In this document: piece by piece, positions 1 to 7,493 of the stretch
Numbering within the stretch: position 1 is the stretch's first letter
Layout: the number at the start of each line of letters is the position of its first letter
Origin: Odoribacteraceae bacterium
GTDB lineage: Bacteria > Bacteroidota > Bacteroidia > Bacteroidales > Marinifilaceae
Reading direction: 5' to 3'
Assembly: GCA_031276355.1 (NCBI GenBank)
Contig: JAISNC010000009.1
Span: 1-50,715, forward strand
Length of the DNA: 50,715 bases
Made by a program: the position numbers and the translations under genes
The notes under the pieces: generated by a model
The model's input: the letters and a program-made list of their open reading frames with translations, nothing else
Databases searched by the model: none
Told to the model about the DNA's origin: nothing

Positions 1-1
1 A

Positions 2-244
2 CGGGGACTTTGCGAAATGTGTAAGGAACGTATCGAAAACGCTGCTAAACGTATCGACGGCGTTGCGGTCGCTTCGTGGGATGCTTCGACAAAATTGCTG
101 CATCTGCACTACGATTCGATAAAAACTTCGGTCGATGCCGTCGCAAAAGCAATCGCCAAAAACGGTCACGATACGGACAAGTATCGCGCCGACGATGCCG
201 TGTATAACGCTCTGCCGGAATGTTGTAAGTACAGAAATGAATGA
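2..244 (+). CDS. HMA-domain heavy-metal-binding protein, 5' truncated by window edge
   Basis: The reading frame is open from the first bases of the window, so the gene starts outside it. The visible part begins just before a CEMC motif (codons at 11-22), the CxxC metal site of heavy-metal-associated domains. It ends with a conserved-looking tail containing CCKYR. The next gene (278-667) encodes a close paralogue with CGMC and the same tail, so the two are a tandem duplication. By family knowledge such domains bind soft metals such as Cu(I) or Hg(II), either as chaperones or as export accessories. The cognate metal cannot be read from the sequence. An internal ATG at 17 lies inside the CxxC motif and would destroy it, so it is not the true start. 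Confidence 0.8.
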   Translation, partial: RGLCEMCKERIENAAKRIDGVAVASWDASTKLLHLHYDSIKTSVDAVAKAIAKNGHDTDKYRADDAVYNALPECCKYRNE

Positions 245-277
245 ATAATTGTTAATTGTAATTTTATATTTAGAAAA

Positions 278-667
278 ATGAAAAAGTTTGTTTTATTTTT
301 TACAGTGGTAGCGTTTATCGCAGTGAGTAACGGATGTGGAAACTCAGGCAGTCAAAAAAAGACGTCCGAAACTCGAAAAGAGGAGAAAAGTCAAAGTGAC
401 GAACAGGCTACGTTGAAGGTGCAGGGTAGCTGCGGAATGTGTAAGACTCGAATCGAAAAAGCCGCCAAAAGTATCGACGGCGTTACGGTCGCAAACTGGA
501 ACAAGGATTCGCAACAGCTTCACTTGCAATTCAATGCGAAAAAGACTTCGGTCGATGCCGTCTCAAAAGCTATCGCCAAAACCGGTCACGATACCGAAAA
601 AGACAGCGCTGACGATGTGGTGTACAACGCGTTGCCGGGATGCTGTAAGTACAGGCCTAAGGTATAG
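278..667 (+). CDS. HMA-domain lipoprotein (metal-binding, paralogue of preceding gene)
   Basis: This is a 129-residue protein. The N-terminus has a hydrophobic signal ending in VSNGC, a plausible lipobox, followed by a charged linker rich in Lys, Glu and Ser. An HMA ferredoxin-like domain with CGMC at about residues 52-55 follows, and the C-terminus carries CCKYR. Lipidation would place it in the periplasm, or at the surface anchored in the outer membrane. It lies 33 bases after its paralogue in the same direction, probably in one transcript. By analogy with MerP/CopZ-like domains it would capture or relay a soft metal ion. No metal-transporting ATPase is visible in the window, so the partner is unknown. 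The start ATG fits the signal peptide. Confidence 0.8.
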   Translation: MKKFVLFFTVVAFIAVSNGCGNSGSQKKTSETRKEEKSQSDEQATLKVQGSCGMCKTRIEKAAKSIDGVTVANWNKDSQQLHLQFNAKKTSVDAVSKAIAKTGHDTEKDSADDVVYNALPGCCKYRPKV

Positions 668-673
668 GTGTCA

Positions 674-731
674 CGTCCCGCTATAGGTTGCCTCTTTGCC
701 GCGTGTGGTGGCAAACGGTAGGGGCGGGACG
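674..731 (+). terminator. Nested inverted repeat after the HMA genes
   Basis: The outer arms CGTCCCGC (674-681) and GCGGGACG (724-731) enclose inner arms TTTGCC (695-700) and GGCAAA (710-715). The structure lies 7 bases after the stop of the HMA lipoprotein gene. It is followed by GATGTGTTTA rather than a clean T-run. It could be a terminator or an mRNA 3'-end stabiliser. Confidence 0.4.
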
Positions 732-838
732 ATGTGTTTATCTTGCAGGATGTGCCGTAGGGGATCTCCTCGTTAATGGTTTTATGGTAAGCACGCTTTA
801 GCGATGTCGCGATTATTTTATATTACTAATTTTTATCG

Positions 839-846
839 TATATTCG
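839..846 (+). promoter_or_regulatory. Candidate -7 box TATATTCG for the ECF sigma gene
   Basis: TATATTCG is a one-base variant of the Bacteroidetes -7 element TAnnTTTG and lies 24 bases before the preferred ATG at 871. The same or similar boxes occur upstream of several other genes in the window. No clear -33 element was found. Confidence 0.35.
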
Positions 847-870
847 CGCATTACTGTAAGTGTGTGGCTT

Positions 871-1476
871 ATGAAACTGTATGATGAAAGAAAATTTTCA
901 CGGCACGAGAGATCGGGCCTTGTCGAGGTGTCGAACGAGATGCTCGAGGCTTTGCGCGCGGGAGACCGCGAGGCGTTCGACCGGATTTACTCGTATTTTT
1001 TTTCCCCCTTGAAGGTATTTTTAAAGGCGTTGCTCGGGTCGGCGGATCAAGCCGAGGATGTGTGCCAGGAGTTGTTCACCCGTCTTTGGCAGCATCGTTA
1101 CCAGATTGATCCCGGGAAGAATTTTAGATCCTACCTGTACACGGTGGCTAAAAATCTGGCGATGAATAATCTTCGCGGGAGGAAGGTGCGCGACCGTTAT
1201 GCACGGTGCTCGTTGACGGGCGAGGAAGGACAGGAAACCCCGCACGAGGTCGTGACGGCCCTGGAGACCGAACTCTTGATCAAGTTGATCGTGAGCCGGA
1301 TGCCTGTTCGACGGAAAGAGGTGTTCGAGATGAGCCGTTTCGAGGGGAAGAGTAACGAGGAGATCGCGCGGTTATTGAATATCAAGAAAAACGCGGTCGA
1401 GAAACACCTCTCTTTCGCGATGAAGGAGCTACGTTCGGCGTTTTCATGGCGGTTTTTCGATGGGGAACCGGTATAA
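871..1476 (+). CDS. ECF-family RNA polymerase sigma-70 factor (orphan)
   Basis: This is a roughly 200-residue protein with the two sigma domains of ECF factors. Region 2 contains AFDRIYSYF and the core-binding stretch QAEDVCQELFTRLW, followed by FRSYLYTVAKN. Region 4 is a helix-turn-helix around SNEEIARLLNIKKNAVEKHL. I prefer the ATG at 871, because the slightly longer frame starts with GTG at 862. Bacteroidetes FecI-like factors are usually followed by a FecR anti-sigma gene. Here about 300 bases without a gene follow, and then an oppositely oriented gene, so no partner is visible. It may be controlled by a distant anti-sigma factor or at transcription. The regulon is unknown. Confidence 0.85.
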   Translation: MKLYDERKFSRHERSGLVEVSNEMLEALRAGDREAFDRIYSYFFSPLKVFLKALLGSADQAEDVCQELFTRLWQHRYQIDPGKNFRSYLYTVAKNLAMNNLRGRKVRDRYARCSLTGEEGQETPHEVVTALETELLIKLIVSRMPVRRKEVFEMSRFEGKSNEEIARLLNIKKNAVEKHLSFAMKELRSAFSWRFFDGEPV

Positions 1477-1773
1477 AATAAGTTAAAAAACGAGGTGGGG
1501 CGGCAAGCGAGCGGGGGGGGCGCGTGTATTACTTGTGATTCACGACCAAGGGATGGCACGAGACGGGGCGTTACGCGCGTGGAAGGCCGTTTATCGTGTT
1601 ACCGGTGAAAGTGAACTAACGGATACCCCCGGGGGGCGACGGGTACATACGAATAGGACAGATGATCGATAAAGAGTGGCGGGCGATGTCAAACACGCGA
1701 GAACTGACTTCCAGAACGGTGTGATACCGTGCTTTTCTTAACTTCTGCAAATTGACATCCCCGCTCTCTTCTT
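1477..1773. other. Intergenic region without recognisable gene
   Basis: About 300 bases lie between the convergent sigma and DUF6263 genes. I see G-runs and a short inverted repeat (ACGGT and ACCGT, about 1715-1730), but no coding frame that resembles a known protein and no FecR remnant. Confidence 0.5.
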
Positions 1774-2673
1774 TTATTTCGTCACGCTCCCCGTGTAGGT
1801 CGTGGCATTCTCCATGTCCATGTTCATGCTCATGTCACCGGGCATCCCCTCGCGCGCTTTCACGTGGGTTGTTCCCTTGATTTTCAATTTCGTGTTGCCG
1901 GCTACTATCCAGCCGTTCGCTTTATCCAGCTTGAGTTCGCTGACGGCCGTGCCCTGCATGTCGCTCTTCATCTGGATCCCGTTTAGCTCGAAGTACTCGT
2001 CCTTGTTGGGTACCGCCAGGGTCGAGTTACCGGTGATGTTCCAGAAGCCATCTTTGCTGCCCCGGTAGGTGTAGGTTGTGACCGTTTTGATGGTCAGCCC
2101 GAGATTTTGTGTCAGCTCCTGCACCCAGCTATCTCCCTCGGCGACGGGGTGATCCGGCAAGAACGCCATGGCATTCTGGATGTTCTGTTTCAAGGCCTCA
2201 TCCCCGAATATCGCCTTGAGTTGCGTGAGTTGCGTGGTGGAACCGCTTGTGATGGACGCGAAGATGGCTTCCAGCCCGCTTACCTCGAGCACTTTCCCCT
2301 TCATGTCCATCTTGACCTGGATGGGCTTGTTCACCAGCGCATTCAATACCCGCGAGTCGGAATTTACCTCGTTGTCCGAGCTGGCCGTCTGGGAGACACC
2401 CGGCATGACCGCTTTCGTTTCGAGGCGCTTGTAAACCAGTTCCAGGTCATAGAAGGTGGCGTTTTTCTCTTTCACGAGGTAGGATAGCTCGATGTTCATG
2501 TTCATGTCGATCTTGACTTGCTGGCCCATGATCTGTTGCAAGATGACATTGGCGAGTGCCAGCGTTTGCGTGTAGGTCTCCCCTTTCGTCAGGTTGAGCG
2601 AAAGGGTCTCTTTTTCCTGTGCCCGGCCCATCAGGGTTAAGGTACAGAGGAGTACGGTGAAAATTGTTTTCAT
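1774..2673 (-). CDS. Exported protein of DUF6263 type
   Basis: This 299-residue protein has an N-terminal signal peptide ending near GRAQ. The rest looks like a beta-rich soluble domain with repeated polar and hydrophobic strands, including a stretch FLPDHPVAEGDSWVQE and a methionine-rich tail (MPGDMSMNMDMENAT). The pattern matches my recollection of the DUF6263 family of Bacteroidetes exported proteins, whose function is unknown. It has no lipobox cysteine, so it is probably periplasmic. It starts 37 bases after the cysH stop on the same strand, so it could be read as the last gene of the sulfur operon, but nothing in its sequence ties it to sulfur metabolism. Confidence 0.65.
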   Translation of the reverse strand: MKTIFTVLLCTLTLMGRAQEKETLSLNLTKGETYTQTLALANVILQQIMGQQVKIDMNMNIELSYLVKEKNATFYDLELVYKRLETKAVMPGVSQTASSDNEVNSDSRVLNALVNKPIQVKMDMKGKVLEVSGLEAIFASITSGSTTQLTQLKAIFGDEALKQNIQNAMAFLPDHPVAEGDSWVQELTQNLGLTIKTVTTYTYRGSKDGFWNITGNSTLAVPNKDEYFELNGIQMKSDMQGTAVSELKLDKANGWIVAGNTKLKIKGTTHVKAREGMPGDMSMNMDMENATTYTGSVTK

Positions 2674-2710
2674 ATTGTTTAAGGTTTAAAGAAATATCTC
2701 TGTTAAAATG

Positions 2711-3418
2711 TTATCGCCGGTGTAGCCCGCACTCCTTGTGCAGGGGGGATTCCCACCACCACCTGCCGGCCCGGGGATCTTCCCCCGGTGCCACGGCCCG
2801 CGTGCAGGGTTCGCACCCGATGCTCGGGTATCCCGCGTCGTGCAGCGTGTTGTAGGGCACCTCGTGCTCGACGATGTAGGCGCGCACCTCTTCCTCGGAC
2901 CAGTTGATCAGCGGGTTGAACTTGTAGAGGCCGTTGGCCTCGTCGCGTTCGACCCGGCGTGTCTCCTGGCGGGTGACGGACTGTTCCCGGCGCAACCCGC
3001 AGATCCACGCTTCCAGGCCGGTGAAGGCGCGCCGGAGCGGCTCGAGCTTACGCGTTTGGCAGCATCTTTGGCGTTTCTCGACGCTGTCGTAGAAGAGGTT
3101 GATCCCTTCCGCGCGCACCATCTCCTGCACCAGCGCGTGGTCCGGGAAGAAGAGGTCGATCTTGATCCCGTAGCGTTTGTTGGTGCGGTCGATCAGGCGG
3201 TAGGTCTCCGGGAAGAGCCGTCCCGTGTCGAGCGTGAAGACGCGCGTGCCGGGGCGCAGGCGAAGGACGAGGTCGGTCAGGAGTTGATCCTCGAGGCCCA
3301 GGCTGGATGCCAGCGCGACGCGGTCGCCGAACGTGTCGAGTATGTAACGGAGGAACTCCTCGACCCCCGTCGTCGCGTGTTGTTCGTTTATCTTCTCGAT
3401 GTCTAATGCTGTCTTCAT
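2711..3418 (-). CDS. cysH: Adenylylsulfate (APS) reductase, thioredoxin-dependent type
   Basis: This enzyme reduces activated sulfate to sulfite. From the chosen start it is 235 residues long. It has an ASSLGLEDQ nucleotide loop near the N-terminus, then DTGRLFPETY. The CC pair (about 119-120) and CEPC (about 202-205) would ligate a [4Fe-4S] cluster, and the catalytic cysteine is in KECGLH near the C-terminus. The cluster cysteines mark an APS reductase rather than a PAPS reductase, which agrees with the absence of an APS kinase (cysC) here. The frame extends upstream to 3493, but a perfect TATATTTG -7 box at 3448-3441 puts the transcript start downstream of those codons, so I chose ATG 3418. 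It lies 113 bases after cysN and may have its own promoter as well as operon read-through. Confidence 0.9.
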   Translation of the reverse strand: MKTALDIEKINEQHATTGVEEFLRYILDTFGDRVALASSLGLEDQLLTDLVLRLRPGTRVFTLDTGRLFPETYRLIDRTNKRYGIKIDLFFPDHALVQEMVRAEGINLFYDSVEKRQRCCQTRKLEPLRRAFTGLEAWICGLRREQSVTRQETRRVERDEANGLYKFNPLINWSEEEVRAYIVEHEVPYNTLHDAGYPSIGCEPCTRAVAPGEDPRAGRWWWESPLHKECGLHRR

Positions 3419-3439
3419 GCGCGTGAGTATTAAATCCAT

Positions 3440-3448
3440 GCAAATATA
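3440..3448 (-). promoter_or_regulatory. Candidate promoter of cysH (TATATTTGC)
   Basis: Read on the minus strand this is an exact TAnnTTTGY -7 element, 21 bases before the chosen cysH ATG. No convincing -33 TTG was seen. It allows cysH expression independent of the upstream porin-pst-cysDN transcript. Confidence 0.5.
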
Positions 3449-3494
3449 GCGTATAAATTTAGATTGCACGGGGCGCGACGTGATTTTGTACATC

Positions 3495-3551
3495 GACGGT
3501 GACTAACGCTGCACACCGATGGTGACTAACGCTATTCACCGTCGGTGATCA
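3495..3551. repeat. 23-bp tandem repeat at the cysN 3' end
   Basis: Two 23-base units (3495-3517 and 3518-3540) share GGTGACTAACGCT. A partial third copy (from 3541) lies inside the last codons of cysN. Each unit carries a short palindrome of the CACCGACGGTG type. It appears to have grown by duplication of the end of cysN. Confidence 0.7.
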
Positions 3552-4818
3552 TGCCCCCGCCGACGGTCTCGAAGGTGTCGGGGTCGACGAGCACGAGGCT
3601 ACCGGTGACGCGGTTGCGGGCGTAGGGATCGAAGACGAGGGGCTTGGCCGTCTTGATCGTGACGCGGGCGATGTCGTTGGCCGAGAGCGCCTCTTTGCCG
3701 GTTTCCGGCTCGAGCGTGTTGATGTTGACCACGTGATGGATCGTTTTCAGGATCCCGGCGGTTTCCCGCGTCGCTTGCATGACGATGTAGCGGTTGCCGG
3801 GGCGGGCCGGGCGCTCGTTGAACCAGCAGACCATGAGGGTGATCTCTCGCTCCACGCGCGGTTGCTCGCCGCGCGCGACGATGAGGTCGCCACGGCCGAC
3901 ATCGATGTCGTCGGCGAGCTGGACGGTGATGGACTCGGGGGTGATGGCCTCGTCGAGTTCCCGGTCGTAGCGCGTGACGGCGGTGACGGTGGAGTGGAGG
4001 CCGGAGGGGAAGATGGTGACGGGGTCGCCTTTCTTGAGTGTGCCGCCGGCGAGTCGCCCGGCGTATCCCCTGAAGTCGTGGAACTTGTCGGAGATGGGGC
4101 GGATGACGTGTTGGACGGGGAAGCGGGTCTCCCGGGCGTTTATCTTGTGGTCGATGGGGGTGTTCTCGAGGATTTCCATGAGCGTGGGGCCGGTGTACCA
4201 GGGCATGCGCGTGGAGGGGCTTACCACGTTGTCGCCCAGCTTGGCGGAGAGGGGGAGGAAGGTCACGTGTTGTAGTCCCAGCCTGGCGGCGACCTCAAGG
4301 TAGCGCGCGCGGATCGCCTCGAACACCTCCCCGGAGAAGTTCACGAGATCCATCTTGTTGACGCAGACGACGACGTGAGGGATGCCCAGCAGCGAGGCGA
4401 TGTAGGAGTGGCGGAGCGTCTGTTCCAGGACGCCGTTGCGGGCGTCGACGAGGATGATGGCCAGGTCGGCCGTCGAGGCACCGGTGACCATGTTGCGGGT
4501 GTACTGGACGTGCCCGGGGGTGTCGGCGATGATGAATTTGCGCCTGGGGGTGGCGAAGTAGCGGTAGGCGACGTCGATGGTGATCCCCTGTTCGCGCTCG
4601 GAACGGAGGCCGTCGGTCAGGAGGGCGAGGTTCACCTCCTCGTTGCCGCCGCGCCGGGAGACGGCCTCGATGTCCTCGAGTTGATCCTCGAAGATGGATT
4701 TGCTGTCGTACAGGAGGCGGCCGATCAGGGTGCTTTTGCCGTCGTCAACGCTGCCGGCGGTGGTGAAGCGCAGCAGTTCCATGTCTAAATACCCGCCGGG
4801 TGTTTCTTTCTTTTCCAT
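3532..4818 (-). CDS. cysN: Sulfate adenylyltransferase, GTPase subunit
   Basis: CysN is the regulatory GTPase that drives formation of adenylylsulfate (APS) from ATP and sulfate together with CysD. This 428-residue protein has an EF-Tu-like G domain with G1 AGSVDDGKST at residues 21-30, then DTPGHVQYTRNM (G3) and CVNKMDLV (G4). Two beta-barrel domains follow. It is somewhat shorter than the E. coli protein and lacks a fused APS kinase domain. It starts 22 bases after the cysD stop, so the two subunits are surely co-transcribed. The stop codon falls in a 23-bp tandem repeat. EF1A is excluded by the SVDDGKST signature and by the cysD and cysH neighbours. Confidence 0.95.
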   Translation of the reverse strand: MEKKETPGGYLDMELLRFTTAGSVDDGKSTLIGRLLYDSKSIFEDQLEDIEAVSRRGGNEEVNLALLTDGLRSEREQGITIDVAYRYFATPRRKFIIADTPGHVQYTRNMVTGASTADLAIILVDARNGVLEQTLRHSYIASLLGIPHVVVCVNKMDLVNFSGEVFEAIRARYLEVAARLGLQHVTFLPLSAKLGDNVVSPSTRMPWYTGPTLMEILENTPIDHKINARETRFPVQHVIRPISDKFHDFRGYAGRLAGGTLKKGDPVTIFPSGLHSTVTAVTRYDRELDEAITPESITVQLADDIDVGRGDLIVARGEQPRVEREITLMVCWFNERPARPGNRYIVMQATRETAGILKTIHHVVNINTLEPETGKEALSANDIARVTIKTAKPLVFDPYARNRVTGSLVLVDPDTFETVGGGMITDGE

Positions 4819-4840
4819 GCGTGATCGGTTTACTGTTTCG

Positions 4841-5740
4841 TTAAAAATAGCCCGAGATCTTGCGATCTTCCATCGCGGTTTCCGAGCGTTTGTCGTCGGC
4901 TCGCCCGCCGCGTTCGGTGACGCGCGTGGCGGCGATCTCGTCGATGATCTCTTCCAGGGAGGTGGCCCGGGAGAGGGTGAGGCCGGTGCAGGAGATGTCG
5001 CCGATGGTGCGGCAGCGTACCTGCTTGCGCTCGACGATCTCGCCCGGCTTGCGTTTCATGCACGGCTCGGCGGCGAGCCACTGGCCGTCGCGGCAGAAGA
5101 CGTCGCGCTCGTGGGTGAAGTAGAGGGAGGGCATCTCGACGCGTTCCTTGTAGATGTATTGCCAGACATCCATCTCGGTCCAGTTGCTGATGGGGAAGAC
5201 GCGGAAGTGCTCGCCGGTGTTTTTCTTGCCGTTGAAGATGTTCCACAGCTCGGGGCGCTGGTTCTTGGGGTCCCACTGCCCGAACTCGTCGCGGTGCGAG
5301 AAGAAGCGTTCCTTGGCGCGCGCTTTCTCCTCGTCGCGGCGGGCACCGCCGATGGCCGCGTCGAACTTGTATTTCTCGATGGTGTCGAGCAGCGTGATGG
5401 TTTGTAGCTTGTTGCGACTGGCGTTGTAGCCGGTCTCCTCCTTTACCCGCCCGTTGTCGATGGATTCCTGGACGGAGCCCACGATGAGCGTCGCGCCGAG
5501 TTTTTTCACCAGGGCGTCGCGATAGTCGATGGTTTCCCGGAAGTTGTGCCCCGTGTCGATGTGCAACAGCGGGAAGGGGAGCCGTAACGGGTAGAACGCC
5601 TTGTGGGCGAGGTGGGTGATGACGATGGAGTCCTTTCCCCCGGAGAAGAGGATCACGGGACGCTCGAATTGCGCGGCCACCTCGCGCAGGACGTAGATGG
5701 ATTCGGATTCAAGCTCGTTGAGGTGTGTCAAGGTATACAT
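4841..5740 (-). CDS. cysD: Sulfate adenylyltransferase, catalytic subunit
   Basis: This is the ATP-PPi-loop subunit that adenylylates sulfate. At 299 residues it is close to the usual 300. The loop SGGKDS is at residues 33-38, followed by LLHIDTGHNF and the conserved stretches IGGARRDEEKARAKER and FRVFPISNWTEMDVWQYI, typical of CysD. It begins 29 bases after the stop of the PstB-like ATPase gene and is followed closely by cysN. This places the enzyme in one transcript with an anion importer, which suggests that importer feeds it. CysD needs CysN for efficient APS formation. Confidence 0.95.
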   Translation of the reverse strand: MYTLTHLNELESESIYVLREVAAQFERPVILFSGGKDSIVITHLAHKAFYPLRLPFPLLHIDTGHNFRETIDYRDALVKKLGATLIVGSVQESIDNGRVKEETGYNASRNKLQTITLLDTIEKYKFDAAIGGARRDEEKARAKERFFSHRDEFGQWDPKNQRPELWNIFNGKKNTGEHFRVFPISNWTEMDVWQYIYKERVEMPSLYFTHERDVFCRDGQWLAAEPCMKRKPGEIVERKQVRCRTIGDISCTGLTLSRATSLEEIIDEIAATRVTERGGRADDKRSETAMEDRKISGYF

Positions 5741-5769
5741 GCGCGATTTCTATTACTTGGATGATGGGG

Positions 5770-6648
5770 TCAACTGAAAACGCCGGAGAGGTATTTTCGT
5801 GTTAGCTTGTGTTCGGGGCGATTGAACACCCGTTCCGCGGGGCCGCTCTCGATCACCTCGCCGAGGTACATGAAGATGACGTTGTCGGCGATGCGCAGGG
5901 CTTGCCGCAGGGTGTGCGTGACCATGACGATGGAGTAGTTCTGCTTTAGCTTGACGAACAGCTCCTCGATGGTCTTGCTCGATATGGGATCGAGCGCGCT
6001 GGTGGCCTCGTCGGCCAGGATGAACCGCGGCTCGACGGCCAGGCTCCTGGCGAGGCAGAGGCGTTGTTGCTGGCCGATGGAGAGGCGGATGGCGGGCGTG
6101 TTGAGGCGGTCTTGCACCTCTTCCCATAGCCCGGCGGCTTCCAGGTAGTGGCGGACGACGAGGCGGAGTTTTTTCCGGTTACGGATGCCGTGGATCCTGC
6201 AGCCGTAGGCGATGTTGTCGAAGATGGACATCGGCAGGGGGCAGGGTTTCTGGGAGATCAACCCCATCTCGCGGCGGAGGTGGATGATCTCGGGCCCGCT
6301 GCTGCTGACGATGTCCGTCCCGTTCAGGAGCACTTTCCCGGAGACGCGCGCCCCTTCCACGGAGTCGATCAGGCGGTTGAAGGTTTTTAACAGCGTGCTC
6401 TTCCCGCACCCGGAGGGGCCGACGATGCAGGTGATCTTCTTGTCCGGGATCGCGAGGTTGATCTCTTTCAGGATGTGCTGCTCTTTGATGTAGACGTTCA
6501 AGTCGCGCACGACGAGTTCCGACTCCTCCTCGTCCCGGTGGAATTTCCGGTCGGGGCGAAAGAGGTTCGCGACCTTCCCGTCCGGGGCGTTGAACGGGTA
6601 GGCTCGCGATTTGACGGGGAGGGAGAGCGCCTGGAAAAAGTGTTTCAT
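5770..6648 (-). CDS. PstB-like ABC transporter ATPase (divergent; possibly sulfate)
   Basis: This 292-residue ATPase subunit belongs to a phosphate-type importer. Walker A is GPSGCGKST at residues 77-85. The Q-loop region reads ISQKPCPLPMSIFDNIAYG, close to the FQKPNPFP signature of PstB but with Cys for Asn. The ABC signature is LSIGQQQR rather than LSGGQQQR, and Walker B reads ILADEATSALDP rather than DEPTSALDP. About 45 extra residues precede the ABC domain. The start overlaps the pstA stop by 4 bases (ATGA). Together with the missing phoU and the direct link to cysDN, these substitutions suggest a paralogue specialised for an anion other than phosphate. Phosphate remains possible. Confidence 0.8.
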   Translation of the reverse strand: MKHFFQALSLPVKSRAYPFNAPDGKVANLFRPDRKFHRDEEESELVVRDLNVYIKEQHILKEINLAIPDKKITCIVGPSGCGKSTLLKTFNRLIDSVEGARVSGKVLLNGTDIVSSSGPEIIHLRREMGLISQKPCPLPMSIFDNIAYGCRIHGIRNRKKLRLVVRHYLEAAGLWEEVQDRLNTPAIRLSIGQQQRLCLARSLAVEPRFILADEATSALDPISSKTIEELFVKLKQNYSIVMVTHTLRQALRIADNVIFMYLGEVIESGPAERVFNRPEHKLTRKYLSGVFS

Positions 6649-7493
6649 TTCAGCTTGTGTTTAGAGAAACGGTTCGTGATGTACCTGCCGAGCACGCTTA
6701 GCAGCAGGACGATGAGCGTCAGGACGAGTGCGGCGGCGTAGGCCCTGTCTTGCACCTCCTTGATCGGGCTGCTGAGCTGGAAGAAGACGGCCAGCGGGAG
6801 CGTGGCCGCCGGCTGGGAGAGCGAGGTGGGGATGCTGTCGGTGTACCCGGCGGTGAACATGACGCTGGCGGCGTCCCCGATGGCCCTCCCCACGGAGAGG
6901 AGCGTCGCGGTGGCGATCCCCGGGGCGATTTGACGGAGCACCACGCGGATCGTCTCGAGGCGCGTGGCCCCCAGCGAGTAGCTCGCGTCCAGGATCTCCC
7001 TCGGGAATTGCCGGGCCACCTCGTCCATCGACCGGATAAAGATGGGGATGATCAGGAGCGTGATGACGATGATCCCCCCCAGGAGGGAGGTCTTCAGCCC
7101 GAAGTAGATCATGATGGTGAACCCGAACGCGCCGTAGACGATGGAAGGTATGCCGAAGAGCACGTCGTAGGCGATCCGCGCGATGTAGGCGATCTGCGAG
7201 CGACGTTTCAAGTAGATGTTCAGGTAAAAGACCACCGGGATGCTGATCAGGAGGCCGAGGAGGGTAGAGATGCCGACGATGTACACGGACCCGACGATGG
7301 CGTTCAGGAATCCGCCCTCCTTGCCGATGTAGAACCCCCCGCCGGGGAGTTTCAGGATCATGTCCCAGCTCATGGCACCCCACCCTTTCGTGAGGATGGA
7401 GTAGATGATGCTGACGACAAAGGCGAGGACGGTGAGCATGGCCCCGGTCATCAGGATCTTGAACAGTTTCTCTTCAAGGAATTTCAGTTTCAT
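6645..7493 (-). CDS. PstA-like ABC transporter permease
   Basis: This is a 282-residue inner-membrane permease with about six hydrophobic segments. It has the permease EAA-type loop ILDASYSLGATRLETIRVV before RQIAPGI, and the PstA-family stretch YDVLFGIPSIVYGAFGF. Its first base is the last base of the pstC stop codon (TGATG), and its end overlaps the ATPase gene by 4 bases, so translation is probably coupled. By family it forms the channel with the PstC-like protein. The substrate is inferred from context only: downstream in the operon lie sulfate activation genes, not phosphate genes. Confidence 0.85.
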   Translation of the reverse strand: MKLKFLEEKLFKILMTGAMLTVLAFVVSIIYSILTKGWGAMSWDMILKLPGGGFYIGKEGGFLNAIVGSVYIVGISTLLGLLISIPVVFYLNIYLKRRSQIAYIARIAYDVLFGIPSIVYGAFGFTIMIYFGLKTSLLGGIIVITLLIIPIFIRSMDEVARQFPREILDASYSLGATRLETIRVVLRQIAPGIATATLLSVGRAIGDAASVMFTAGYTDSIPTSLSQPAATLPLAVFFQLSSPIKEVQDRAYAAALVLTLIVLLLSVLGRYITNRFSKHKLK

